From: Chryseobacterium sp. | GTDB lineage: Bacteria > Bacteroidota > Bacteroidia > Flavobacteriales > Weeksellaceae | DNA length: 64,000 bases | Reading direction: 5' to 3' | Assembly: GCF_029240215.1 (NCBI RefSeq) | Contig: NZ_JARBTK010000004.1 | Location: 62,001 to 126,000 of the forward strand | Part shown: positions 26,461 to 34,898 of the stretch, one piece after another | Layout of the letters: each line of letters begins with the position of its first letter | Numbering within the stretch: position 1 is the first letter of the stretch | Position numbers and translations under genes: made by a program | The notes under the pieces: generated by a model | The model's input: only the letters and a program-made list of their open reading frames with translations | What the model was told of the DNA's origin: nothing | The model's database searches: none

Positions 26461-26483
26461 CTTTTATCTTAATTAAGTTTAAA

Positions 26484-27344
26484 TTAATCTTTTAAAATTT
26501 TCTGAGAAACCGGTTGATTATTGACTGTTCCTGTAACAATATAATTTCCTTTTTGTAATTCGGCAACATTTAAAGCAGACCCTCCTTTTACTGAAGCAGT
26601 TTTCACTAACTGACCCGATAATGTATACACTTTAATGTTTTCTACATCAGAAGCGAAAACAATCTCATCAGTTTTTACCAACGAATTTTTAATAAATCCT
26701 GGTTTCTTAGAGACATCAGTAATATCATTTACCGCTAAAGTTCCTGATGACTGCGGAGTTGGCAGTGTCACAGTAAAATCAATGTTGTTATTATTGGTAT
26801 CGCCGTTTGTTCTGGTAATTGAATTTAGAATCGTCGGCGACGGAGCAGCTCCGGCCCCTTCAAACTGATTCGCTAAGCCATATCCTACAAAGTCTAAGAC
26901 ATTAGCTGAAGTAGGCCCAGTAACCTGCGTTGCATTGCTTGCCAAAGCAATTTTTCCTGAAGTAAGTGCAAGACCAACTCCTACTCCAACACTGGGAGAA
27001 CCATCAAAATTCAAGAGAACATTTACAATAAGATTAGGATTGACTAAATTAATCAGTCCACCTAATCCATCAGATCCTTGCTGAATTAAATACGTTTGCC
27101 CCGGAGCCAGACTGATATTGGGCAAAGTATTGTACTGAGTAAAAGCTCCTGTTGAAGATGCATACTGAATGGTCGCTCCATTAAGAGAAGCAGCAGAAGT
27201 ACCAATGTTTTTCAATTCTATGAAATCATTTGTAATGGCTGCGCCTAAAATTCCGCCACCGGTATAGACTTCATTTATTACAATCTGAGCATTAAAAAAT
27301 GCAGCTATCGAGACAAGCCCGATAAAAGTAAATACTTTTTTCAT
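26484..27344 (-). CDS. Secreted lamin-tail-domain protein with T9SS type A sorting domain
   Basis: The 286-residue protein has a signal peptide (KKVFTFIGLVSIAAFFNAQ), then a lamin tail domain (IVINEVYTGGGILGAAITNDFIELKN to about residue 170) and a C-terminal T9SS sorting domain with VKVYTLSGQLVKTASV and the terminal SQKILKD. It is exported by Sec and then by the type IX system to the cell surface or outside. The last 50 residues are almost identical to those of the protein at 30133, so the sorting cassette is shared. The function of the LTD part is unknown. Confidence 0.88.
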   Translation of the reverse strand: MKKVFTFIGLVSIAAFFNAQIVINEVYTGGGILGAAITNDFIELKNIGTSAASLNGATIQYASSTGAFTQYNTLPNISLAPGQTYLIQQGSDGLGGLINLVNPNLIVNVLLNFDGSPSVGVGVGLALTSGKIALASNATQVTGPTSANVLDFVGYGLANQFEGAGAAPSPTILNSITRTNGDTNNNNIDFTVTLPTPQSSGTLAVNDITDVSKKPGFIKNSLVKTDEIVFASDVENIKVYTLSGQLVKTASVKGGSALNVAELQKGNYIVTGTVNNQPVSQKILKD

Positions 27345-27454
27345 AACGATAATATTTTGTTTGGTTAATAAAATAAAAACAAAAACAATACCAGATACTT
27401 AAAAATATCAAAATTTTGTTAAATTATCTTAAAATCAAACTAACTAAAATAACA

Positions 27455-27481
27455 CAAAAAAGCCACTTCAATGAAGTGGCT
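27455..27481 (-). terminator. Terminator of the scarred T9SS gene
   Basis: GCCACTTCA and TGAAGTGGC arms close a hairpin preceded on the plus strand by an A-run, so it acts on leftward transcripts. It follows the sorting-domain scar (27507-27545). Confidence 0.8.
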
Positions 27482-27506
27482 ATATATGCTGAAATTGTTT
27501 TAAAGA

Positions 27507-27545
27507 TTAGTCTTTCAAAATCTTCTGAGAAATTGGTTGGTTATT
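27507..27545 (-). pseudogene. Scar of a T9SS sorting domain (last 12 codons)
   Basis: On the reverse strand this reads NNQPISQKILKD followed by a stop, matching the last residues of the neighbours at 26484 and 30133 except for one V-to-I change. It is out of frame with the gene that ends at 27545 and has no start, so it is the leftover 3' end of a deleted or replaced T9SS cargo gene whose terminator is still in place. Confidence 0.8.
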
Positions 27546-29275
27546 TATTTCTTGATAAATTTCTTCTTAAAAATGCCATGTTTTGTTTCAATATTAATGA
27601 TATAAACACCTGATGGAAGATCAATTACATCTATTTTATTCTCGTTTAACACTACATTAAAAGTTTTCCCATCAACACCAACCACAGAAATACTTTCAAT
27701 TTTCGAATTTGTCTTAATGTTTAATATATCTGATGTAGGGTTAGGATAAATCTCTACTCCCATTATGTTTTTTTCTTCGTACAACTTTTGTGAATTTCGT
27801 AAATCTAAAAACATATTGTCTCTCTGAGCTGTATTTTTACTTTTACCAACATTTTCTGAGCAATTACAGTCTTCTATTTTTGCTAAAAAATTAGCACCAT
27901 TTTCAATATACGTATTGGGTAAAAGTGAAATATTATTTCCGGCCTTCATTATAATGTTTTTACCTGAACTTATGCTATAATTTGATTCAGCTACAATTGA
28001 TTGACTAGCTTGATAAGTATGACTGCTATTATTTTCTTGAGAAGATAAATTAATTGAAGCAAGACAATAATAGCTGGTGCTTTCTGAAAGATTTGGCACT
28101 AATTGAGGAAGATCATTTCTAGATCCTACGCTTATTGCATTTGAAGGCATGTTTGAAAAATAAATTGCATAAAGATCTGCATAGCTCTGTCCATAAACAT
28201 CCGGGTTAATAATTTGTCCTAAATACTTTTCCGTATCATTGTATGGCTTATAAAAATAAATATCCCCTTTTTTATTTCTCTGCAAAGTAATTATTCCAGT
28301 TGTTCCTAAATTAACTTGTGCATTCGGTACAGACGTATATATTAAATTATTATTTGTTGAATTGAGTAAATCTACTGAATAAAACATACTCCCAACTAGA
28401 TTCCCTTGAAGTTTACCTGCGTAAAGTATGTTTGCATATTGATTGAATTCCAAATATAAAGGCTCTAAACTAGCTATTGAAAGGGTAAAATCTGAAGTTA
28501 TTAATCCAGAAAAATTATTAAATGAATAAATTATGCTTTCATTATTCGCATTATATCCTTGAATATTTGAAACACTTAAAAAATTAGTAAAATTACTACA
28601 GGTATTTATATTAGGTGAAGCTTTGATGAAACTTATATGAGGAAAAGTATTATTTCCAGAGGTAATTAAATTATTAACAATTGGAGTATTGCTGAGTCCT
28701 TGGCTATTTAAATTATAGGAGTAGACTTTAGAGTCTGTCAGCACCAGAACCCAAAAAGAATTATTATCTCCATGCGGAACCACTGTTACACCCTTTGCAT
28801 TATTAAAAATATTCCCGAACTCATTCAATATAGGAATTTTTTTGAGATTTGAAACGGCACCTAATGGCTGACCATTCATTAAACCTCCTAAAGACATATC
28901 GACAACTGAATAATATGCAAAATAACCATTATTAGTAGTTACATCTGAGCTAAAAATATAGTATAAATCAGCATTAGTTGGATGTTTAACAATAGCTGTT
29001 TGACTTCCTGCATGCTGTATGTCTCCATTTGACATAAATTGATGATCCCTATTCCAGACCTGATTACCATCCGTATAAAATAATAAATTTCCGTTACTAT
29101 CGCTTACCGAACCAGATGAAATCATGGAAGACATCTGACTATTCGTAATAATTTGTGGATTGGAGTTTGAGAAATTAAGAGCTGCCATATTCCCAAAATA
29201 CCAATTGTTATTTTCTCCTTGAGAAAAAACAAACAATGGCAATATCAATAAAAATGTTATATAAAATTTTTTCAT
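27545..29275 (-). CDS. Large secreted protein with T9SS type A sorting domain
   Basis: The 576-residue protein begins with a signal peptide (KKFYITFLLILPLFVFSQ). The body (residues 20-400) holds repeated aromatic and glycine-rich strands (NNWYFGNMAALNFSN, GNLLFYTDGNQVWNR) that look like a beta-propeller-like extracellular domain. A segment near residue 440 (NIIMKAGNNISLLPNTYIENGANF) resembles the repeats that precede sorting domains. The C-terminus (GVEIYPNPTSDILNI to FKKKFIKK) is a second type of T9SS domain, different from that of the neighbours. The gene ends exactly where the scar of an older sorting domain begins, so it may have replaced the original gene. Confidence 0.8.
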   Translation of the reverse strand: MKKFYITFLLILPLFVFSQGENNNWYFGNMAALNFSNSNPQIITNSQMSSMISSGSVSDSNGNLLFYTDGNQVWNRDHQFMSNGDIQHAGSQTAIVKHPTNADLYYIFSSDVTTNNGYFAYYSVVDMSLGGLMNGQPLGAVSNLKKIPILNEFGNIFNNAKGVTVVPHGDNNSFWVLVLTDSKVYSYNLNSQGLSNTPIVNNLITSGNNTFPHISFIKASPNINTCSNFTNFLSVSNIQGYNANNESIIYSFNNFSGLITSDFTLSIASLEPLYLEFNQYANILYAGKLQGNLVGSMFYSVDLLNSTNNNLIYTSVPNAQVNLGTTGIITLQRNKKGDIYFYKPYNDTEKYLGQIINPDVYGQSYADLYAIYFSNMPSNAISVGSRNDLPQLVPNLSESTSYYCLASINLSSQENNSSHTYQASQSIVAESNYSISSGKNIIMKAGNNISLLPNTYIENGANFLAKIEDCNCSENVGKSKNTAQRDNMFLDLRNSQKLYEEKNIMGVEIYPNPTSDILNIKTNSKIESISVVGVDGKTFNVVLNENKIDVIDLPSGVYIINIETKHGIFKKKFIKK

Positions 29276-29294
29276 AAATTCAATTTTATATAAA

Positions 29295-30020
29295 TTATTT
29301 CATTCTTTTTTCTAAAGCTTCGATTCTTTTCTGTTGCTCGATAGTATATAGCGTAAGTTCTTCTATTTTCTTCAAAAGAAGAATGTTCATTTCCTTTAGC
29401 TCTATCCCGTTTTTCATAGCTTCTTCTGTCGTTGGAACTTCGGGTAGATGACCATTTTCATTAATAAAGTTTTCTACAGCTTTTAACGGCATTAGCTTAT
29501 AATCTTTTTTGAATACATAATCTGCCCAACCATTATTGGCTGCAATATCTACTTTTACTTTTTCTGTACGAATGCCGTCTTTTACAAAAAGTTTGTATTG
29601 ATTACAATCTGAACAGGTAGCTAATGTTTTGGAACCTATAACAACTCTACCATCATTAAGACTATCCTCTTCTAAGTAAACTATCCGATTTTCTCCATCA
29701 ACTCTCATGGGAAAATAGTCCCATGGAGCATTAAAGACAGTAAAAGCATTTGTCACCTCATCAATTTGGAATTTTGCCTTTCCTCCAAAAATATTAAAAC
29801 CTATACCAGGATATGAAACATTGAATCCAGTTTGATTACTAATTTTAAATCGCTCAATATTGTTAGTTTTAAAAACTAAATCCTGATTATCAGTAGTTCC
29901 AATAAAGTTTGTTCCCGACGTTGTTCCTGCATTTCCAGTTAAAGACCAATTTTGCGCATTTGCAAATAATCCGCTCAATACTGTAAGTAAAACAATAGTT
30001 TTCTTCATAATAATTTTCAT
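29295..30020 (-). CDS. Secreted protein with tail-fibre-like C-terminal coiled coil
   Basis: The 241-residue product has a signal peptide; the ATG at 30008 (MKKTIVLLTVLSGLFANAQ) may be the better start than 30020. The N-terminal half is beta-rich (FIGTTDNQDLVFKTNN, typical of tail-fibre-like repeats), followed by FKKDYKLMPLKAVENFINENGHLPEVPT and a terminal coiled coil (LLKKIEELTLYTIEQQKRIEALEKRMK). This C-terminal module is common in secreted Bacteroidota proteins and resembles intramolecular trimerisation units. It lies 19 bp before the 576-residue T9SS protein in the same direction, so the two probably share a transcript. Confidence 0.75.
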   Translation of the reverse strand: MKIIMKKTIVLLTVLSGLFANAQNWSLTGNAGTTSGTNFIGTTDNQDLVFKTNNIERFKISNQTGFNVSYPGIGFNIFGGKAKFQIDEVTNAFTVFNAPWDYFPMRVDGENRIVYLEEDSLNDGRVVIGSKTLATCSDCNQYKLFVKDGIRTEKVKVDIAANNGWADYVFKKDYKLMPLKAVENFINENGHLPEVPTTEEAMKNGIELKEMNILLLKKIEELTLYTIEQQKRIEALEKRMK

Positions 30021-30069
30021 TTTAAAGGTTATGTATTTTTTTTAAATTTAAATAAAATTTTAGTATTAC

Positions 30070-30106
30070 AAACAAAAAAAACAGTTACCAAGAGATAACT
30101 GCTTTT
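30070..30106 (-). terminator. Terminator after the T9SS gene at 30133
   Basis: CAGTTA and TAACTG arms lie between an A-run and a T-run, so it can work in both directions. For leftward transcription it follows the 306-residue T9SS gene. Confidence 0.75.
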
Positions 30107-30132
30107 TTATTCGATTTTCAATCGTTATTTAT

Positions 30133-31053
30133 TTAGTCTTTCAAAATCTTCTGAGAAACAGGTTGGTTATTTACAGTTCCTGTTACTATGTAATTTCCTT
30201 TTGCTAATTCAGCAACGTTCAAAGCAGCACCGTCTTTTACAGAAGCAGTTTTCACAACCTGACCTGTAAGCGTGTAGATCTTAACATCTTTCACATCAGC
30301 TCCGAAAGTGATTTCTTCGTTTTTTACAAAAGTGTTTTTTACAAAGCTTGATTTAATTTTGTTCAAATCTGAAACAGCAAGAACTATAGGTGACGTGGTT
30401 GTTACTACTAAATTATCTATTTCAATAAATGGAGTTTCAGTTACACTATCTTGTCTTAAAAAGAAAGTACTTGCTGATGTTAAATCCGTTCCAGTATGTG
30501 TATCTATTGGTGTAGCTAATAAATTATTTACCCATAAATTTACTGTATCATCAGAGGTACCTGGGTTAAAGTTATACCCTACGGTAATCTGATAAGTTTG
30601 ATTGATATTATAGTCCGCTGTAGTCCACGTTGTAGTTGCCCCTACTGCAGTTCTAACCTCAATACCTAATTTATATGTAGTATCAGTGATTTTTTTCGTC
30701 CATATAGTACCACCAAAAGTAGTATTATCCTGTCCAAAACCAGCAAAATACCCACCATCTGCCAATGTTGCAGCAGTAACATTAGTTATTTTTAAATCCA
30801 TTGAATAAAAAACACTCCCAGAAGTTACAGGTGTAATAGCTTGCTTCAAATCTTCACCAGCTCCATCAAATTTTACAACACCAGATTGAACTAAAATTTT
30901 GTCTGTAGCATTTGCAGATTGTACCGCCCAGTTACCTTGTCCATTAAGATCTCCGTTTGGATAAGTAAATGTTTCATTATAAGGTAGAGTTGCTTGTGCA
31001 TTTGCAAAAGCTGCAACCGCAACAACGCCTAAAACAGTAAAGATTTTTTTCAT
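30133..31053 (-). CDS. Secreted protein with T9SS type A sorting domain
   Basis: The 306-residue protein has a signal peptide (KKIFTVLGVVAVAAFANAQ), a body of about 200 residues that looks like a jelly-roll or concanavalin-like domain (YNETFTYPNGDLNGQGNW at the start, IDNLVVTTT at the end), and the terminal sorting domain VKIYTLTGQVVKTASV ... SQKILKD. The signal peptide and sorting domain closely resemble those at 26484. The cargo function is not recognised, although the body might bind carbohydrate. A TAATTTTG promoter lies 35 bp upstream. Confidence 0.85.
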   Translation of the reverse strand: MKKIFTVLGVVAVAAFANAQATLPYNETFTYPNGDLNGQGNWAVQSANATDKILVQSGVVKFDGAGEDLKQAITPVTSGSVFYSMDLKITNVTAATLADGGYFAGFGQDNTTFGGTIWTKKITDTTYKLGIEVRTAVGATTTWTTADYNINQTYQITVGYNFNPGTSDDTVNLWVNNLLATPIDTHTGTDLTSASTFFLRQDSVTETPFIEIDNLVVTTTSPIVLAVSDLNKIKSSFVKNTFVKNEEITFGADVKDVKIYTLTGQVVKTASVKDGAALNVAELAKGNYIVTGTVNNQPVSQKILKD

Positions 31054-31087
31054 AACTTAAATTTTTAATTATTAATAATTTACACTG

Positions 31088-31095
31088 CAAAATTA
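31088..31095 (-). promoter_or_regulatory. -7 promoter element for the T9SS gene at 30133
   Basis: The reverse strand reads TAATTTTG, matching TAnnTTTG, 35 bp before the start codon. Confidence 0.55.
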
Positions 31096-31203
31096 GTGGA
31101 TTTTTTTCATTTAAGACAATATTAAGGTTAATTTTCTGTTAATAACGCTAAAAGCCCTATCGCTCACATTTTTTAGTTATTTTTACCAATTATTTTTAAA
31201 GAT

Positions 31204-34200
31204 TTGCGGAATTCGGTTCTGATTTTCTTACTTTTTTTCTTGGGCTTATCATTGAATAACGCTCAAATCTTCTCGTGGAAAAACCCCAACATTCCGAAAG
31301 ACAGCATCAAAAAAGACAGTATCCTTGCGGCAAGGCTTGAACAGGACATTTTCGCAAAAGACACGATGGATTTTGTGAAAACCAGCAACAGAATCATTGT
31401 AGACGAAGCAGTATTAGCAAAAAATGATAAAAAAAGATTTTTAGGAGAATTGAATTCTAAAGGATCAATCATCCGCGGGATTACTTTCGGGAACAATCAG
31501 GGGCAATCTGTACAGAGTTCGATGGATCTGCAGATTTCCGGAAGATTATCAAAAGATGTAACAATTTTAGCAAGTATTTCTGATCACAACTTACCGATTC
31601 AGGCAGATGGATATACGCAGACTCTTGAAGAATTTGACAAAATCTACATGCAGCTCAACATTAAAGATAAATCAATTCTTCGAGCGGGACATCTGGATCT
31701 TTTAGATGACAAAAATTATTTCGCCAAGTATCAGCGACGAAGCATGGGACTCCAGTTTCAGACGCAATTCGGAACTGAAAACAAAACTTTTGTAGATGTT
31801 TCTTTGGGTGTAGCGCGAAGTGAATTTCACAGAATCCGTTTTCAGGGAGTAGAAGGAAATCAGGGACCTTATCGTTTAACAGGAAAAAACGGCGAGCAGT
31901 TTATCACACTTATTTCCGGTTCTGAGCAGGTTTTTATTGACGGTATTTTGATGAAACGTGGTGAAAACCAGGATTACGTTATCAATTATAATACAGGAGA
32001 AGTTACCTTTACCAGTTTCCGTCCGATTTTCCAGCAGAATTTTATTACTATTTCTTTCAATTATACCAACCGGAATTATTCAAGATATTTATTTACCGGA
32101 AAACTGGAACATCAACGCGAGAAATTCAAAATCGGACTCAACTGGTTCATGGAGAATGACAACAAAAATGCGCCTTTAGCTTTAAATCTATCCAAAGAAG
32201 ACGAGCAGATTTTAGCAGATGCAGGCAATGATCCCAATCTGATGTATGCTCCGTCAGGAGTTGTAGCAGAATATGATGTCAATAAAATACTTTATAGCCT
32301 AGTACAAGACACCAATGGAAGTCATTATCAATTCTCTACGGATGTTACACAGACTTTATATACTGTTTCTTTCACCTATTTCGGAGCTAATCTCGGAGAT
32401 TATAAGCTCACTCAAACCACAAATAACGGACGTGTTTTTGAGTACGTTGGTCCAAACTCAGGTGATTACAGAGCAGTTAGAAAACTGCCTTCTCCACAAA
32501 AATCACAGGTGTACACCGTAAATTCCGAGTATCTTTTAAAAGACGGGAAAATAGGAGCAGACATTTCTTTAAGCAACTATGATCTCAATTTGTTTTCATC
32601 AAAAGATTCTGATCAGAATTTAGGATATGCCGCAAGAATTTTCGGGAACAAAACATTTACGAAAAACAGCTGGAAGGGAACTCCGAGCTTTGAATATCAA
32701 TACATCGACAAACAATTTCATATTCTCGACCGTATTAATGATGTAGAATTCTCCAGAGATTTCAACTTGGCGCAGGAATTCAGCGGAAGAACCCAGAACA
32801 GATTTATATTCAATTTCCTTAATAAATGGAACAACAAATCAACGTTAAACTATCGTGTAAACTACCTTGATGAACAAGATTCTTATAAAGGAATTAAAAA
32901 TGATTTAGATTTTAGCTGGATCAAAGGAAAATTCCTTACCAAAGGAAACTTATCATACCTTGATACCAATGCAACTTTGCAGGATACAAAATTCATCCGT
33001 GGAGGTGCTGCAACGGAGTACACAGGAAAAAAAGGAAGCTGGTCTTTGGGCGGAAGTATGGAGCACAACGAAAAGAAATTTAATGACACCCAATTAATGG
33101 ATGTCACAAGCTTCAGTTGGAAAGAATTGTTTGTTCAGAAAAAAATCGGTGATAGCGCAAGAACGAAACTTTTGTCTAAAGTTTATGTAAGAGATAATGA
33201 CTCTGTACGTGACAACAGGCTTCAGAATATGAACAGAATCTTAGGTTTCATGGCGGAAAGTCAGCTAATCAAGACAGAAAAAACCACCTTAAATGCTTTA
33301 ATTCATTACAGAAAATTCTTCTACAAAAATGAAGATGTTGATATGAATCAGAATAAAGATTTTGTAGTAGGAAACATTCTTTATAACCAGCAGTTATTTA
33401 AAAACGGAATGCGTCTGCAGGCATTTTACGAATTAGGAAACGGACAGGAAGCGCAACGTGAATTTCAATATATTAAAGTGACCGATGGGCAGGGAATTTA
33501 TAAATGGACCGATTACAACGGTGACGGGGTTCAGCAGTTAGATGAATTTGAAATTGCAGAATATTCCGATTTGGCGCAATACATTAGGATTTACACCAAT
33601 TCCGTCCGGTATATTCCTTCCAATAAAAACAAGCTGCAGTTGGCATTATTTGTTAATCCTGCAATTGTTTTCAACTCAGAAAATAAATTTTTAAAACGGT
33701 GGAATTTTAATGTTTCATTAAATTCTCAAAACTCATATTTTAAAAGAGATAAAGTTTTGGTTTTAAATCCGTTTGAAAAAAGCGATGACCAGATTCTCAA
33801 GAATCAGAATATTCTGGCATCCGTACAGTTTAATCCTACCGAAAAATCGGGTTGGAACGGAAATTACCGTTTCATCGCCAATGACAACCTCATCAATGCC
33901 AATTTCAGCAACGAAGAACGGAATCAGACTTCGCATTTCGTGAATCTTGGATATTGGTTTAATAAAGAATTCAGGGTAGATTGGGAAAACTCTGTTCACG
34001 ATTTGCAAAACTCTTCACAGCTTTTTGCAACTAGAGATTACCGACTGAATAATTTTGAAACCAAACCCAAAGCAACCTACAAATTTACCGACGCCATACA
34101 GGCCGAATTTTCTTCAGCTTATCGTGAAAAGAAAAGAGTAGACGGTGAAGAACTTCTGAAAGCTTTTGACATCACCGGGACAATTCAGTGGGAACGTAAG

Positions 34201-34437
34201 AAAACTTCGATCAGAGGAAATTTCTCTTTCATTAATAATGATTTTACCGGAAACAATTTCAGCATCGTGGGAAATCAAATGCTTGACGGCTTAAAACCTG
34301 GAAAAAACCAAGTTTGGAGTGTGTTTATTCAACAGGCAATCAATTCTTTCTTACAATTAAATTTAAATTACGAAGGCAGAAACTCAGGCGACCGCACGAT
34401 TCATATTGGAAGTATGCAGGTGAAAGCTAGTTTTTAA
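31204..34437 (+). CDS. Very large cell-surface / outer-membrane beta-rich protein
   Basis: The 1077-residue product starts at TTG and has a signal peptide (RNSVLIFLLFFLGLSLNNAQ). The N-terminal region contains VFIDGILMKRGENQDYVINYNTGEVTFT, a surface-domain motif that I have seen in large Flavobacteriia proteins but cannot tie to a function. The remainder is a long run of alternating strands with aromatic ends and no sorting domain, ending in VKASF, as in outer-membrane barrels. The acidic insert YKWTDYNGDGVQQLDEFEIA resembles a calcium-binding loop. No catalytic motif is visible. It stands alone between the T9SS cluster and the palindromic repeats. Confidence 0.7.
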   Translation: MRNSVLIFLLFFLGLSLNNAQIFSWKNPNIPKDSIKKDSILAARLEQDIFAKDTMDFVKTSNRIIVDEAVLAKNDKKRFLGELNSKGSIIRGITFGNNQGQSVQSSMDLQISGRLSKDVTILASISDHNLPIQADGYTQTLEEFDKIYMQLNIKDKSILRAGHLDLLDDKNYFAKYQRRSMGLQFQTQFGTENKTFVDVSLGVARSEFHRIRFQGVEGNQGPYRLTGKNGEQFITLISGSEQVFIDGILMKRGENQDYVINYNTGEVTFTSFRPIFQQNFITISFNYTNRNYSRYLFTGKLEHQREKFKIGLNWFMENDNKNAPLALNLSKEDEQILADAGNDPNLMYAPSGVVAEYDVNKILYSLVQDTNGSHYQFSTDVTQTLYTVSFTYFGANLGDYKLTQTTNNGRVFEYVGPNSGDYRAVRKLPSPQKSQVYTVNSEYLLKDGKIGADISLSNYDLNLFSSKDSDQNLGYAARIFGNKTFTKNSWKGTPSFEYQYIDKQFHILDRINDVEFSRDFNLAQEFSGRTQNRFIFNFLNKWNNKSTLNYRVNYLDEQDSYKGIKNDLDFSWIKGKFLTKGNLSYLDTNATLQDTKFIRGGAATEYTGKKGSWSLGGSMEHNEKKFNDTQLMDVTSFSWKELFVQKKIGDSARTKLLSKVYVRDNDSVRDNRLQNMNRILGFMAESQLIKTEKTTLNALIHYRKFFYKNEDVDMNQNKDFVVGNILYNQQLFKNGMRLQAFYELGNGQEAQREFQYIKVTDGQGIYKWTDYNGDGVQQLDEFEIAEYSDLAQYIRIYTNSVRYIPSNKNKLQLALFVNPAIVFNSENKFLKRWNFNVSLNSQNSYFKRDKVLVLNPFEKSDDQILKNQNILASVQFNPTEKSGWNGNYRFIANDNLINANFSNEERNQTSHFVNLGYWFNKEFRVDWENSVHDLQNSSQLFATRDYRLNNFETKPKATYKFTDAIQAEFSSAYREKKRVDGEELLKAFDITGTIQWERKKTSIRGNFSFINNDFTGNNFSIVGNQMLDGLKPGKNQVWSVFIQQAINSFLQLNLNYEGRNSGDRTIHIGSMQVKASF

Positions 34438-34487
34438 GATTAGAAACAAAATTAGTAATCATTCCTGTTTTTTAATCAAAACATCGA

Positions 34488-34574
34488 GTTTGTTATTTCG
34501 CAGAATCTTAATATTTTATTTTTCTGCATTTAGATTCCTACGGAAATCAAAGATTCCACGTAATGAATAACAAA
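34488..34574. repeat. Dispersed palindromic repeat, copy 4 (diverged)
   Basis: It carries GTTTGTTATTTCGCAGAATCT on the left and AGATTCCTACGGAA plus GAATAACAAA on the right. It is related to copies 2 and 3 but has several changes and a longer right half. Confidence 0.7.
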
Positions 34575-34623
34575 AGAATATTAATTCATTGTCAAAATTA
34601 ATCATCAAGCAAATAAATGTAAA

Positions 34624-34690
34624 GTTTGTCATTCCGGAGGAATCTCAACATTTCAGTAGTATTGCGGCAAGATTCTGTGGAATGACAAAG
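34624..34690. repeat. Dispersed palindromic repeat, copy 5
   Basis: GTTTGTCATTCCGGAGGAATCT on the left and AGATTCTGTGGAATGACAAA on the right pair with few mismatches. It lies just 31 bp upstream of the riboswitch promoter and only 50 bp from copy 4. Confidence 0.85.
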
Positions 34691-34721
34691 TGTATTAGTT
34701 ATTATTAAATTTTAAATTTCC

Positions 34722-34729
34722 TATATTTG
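34722..34729 (+). promoter_or_regulatory. -7 promoter element of the TPP riboswitch operon
   Basis: TATATTTG matches TAnnTTTG and lies 14 bp ahead of the aptamer. Confidence 0.7.
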
Positions 34730-34741
34730 TTCAGTAATAAA

Positions 34742-34815
34742 ATACACGGGGTGCCCGCAAGGCTGAGATCATACCCGATGACCTGATTTGGATAATGCCA
34801 ACGTAGGGATGTCTG
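34742..34815 (+). ncRNA. TPP riboswitch (THI element)
   Basis: The conserved segments of the thiamin pyrophosphate aptamer occur in order: ACGGGGTGC, the CAAGGCTGAGAT pyrimidine-sensing loop, ATACCC, ACCTGAT, and TAATGCCAACGTAGGGAT at the end. The P1 helix closes around it with ACAC and TGT. This is the known ligand-sensing element for thiamin metabolism, which places all four downstream genes under control of intracellular TPP. Confidence 0.95.
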
Positions 34816-34828
34816 CTTAAAATATTTT

Positions 34829-34898
34829 CATTTTATGCTTTATTCGTTCGCATGCTTATCTGTGGTCAGAACCGAATAAATCAATTCAAAATAAAATG
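34829..34898 (+). promoter_or_regulatory. Riboswitch expression platform that pairs with the start codon
   Basis: CATTTTAT (34829-34836) is exactly complementary to ATAAAATG (34891-34898), which includes the ATG of the first gene, and TTTATTCG (34839-34846) is complementary to CGAATAAA (34873-34880). The structure would hide the translation start. How TPP binding shifts it cannot be read directly. Confidence 0.6.

Noticed and set aside
26484-31053. Repeated DNA in the T9SS cluster taken for a CRISPR or tandem repeat
   Set aside because: The similarity comes from shared sorting-domain coding sequence, not regular spacers.
9854-34690. Palindromic repeats taken as insertion sequences
   Set aside because: No transposase frame is present between or near the arms, and each copy is under 150 bp.
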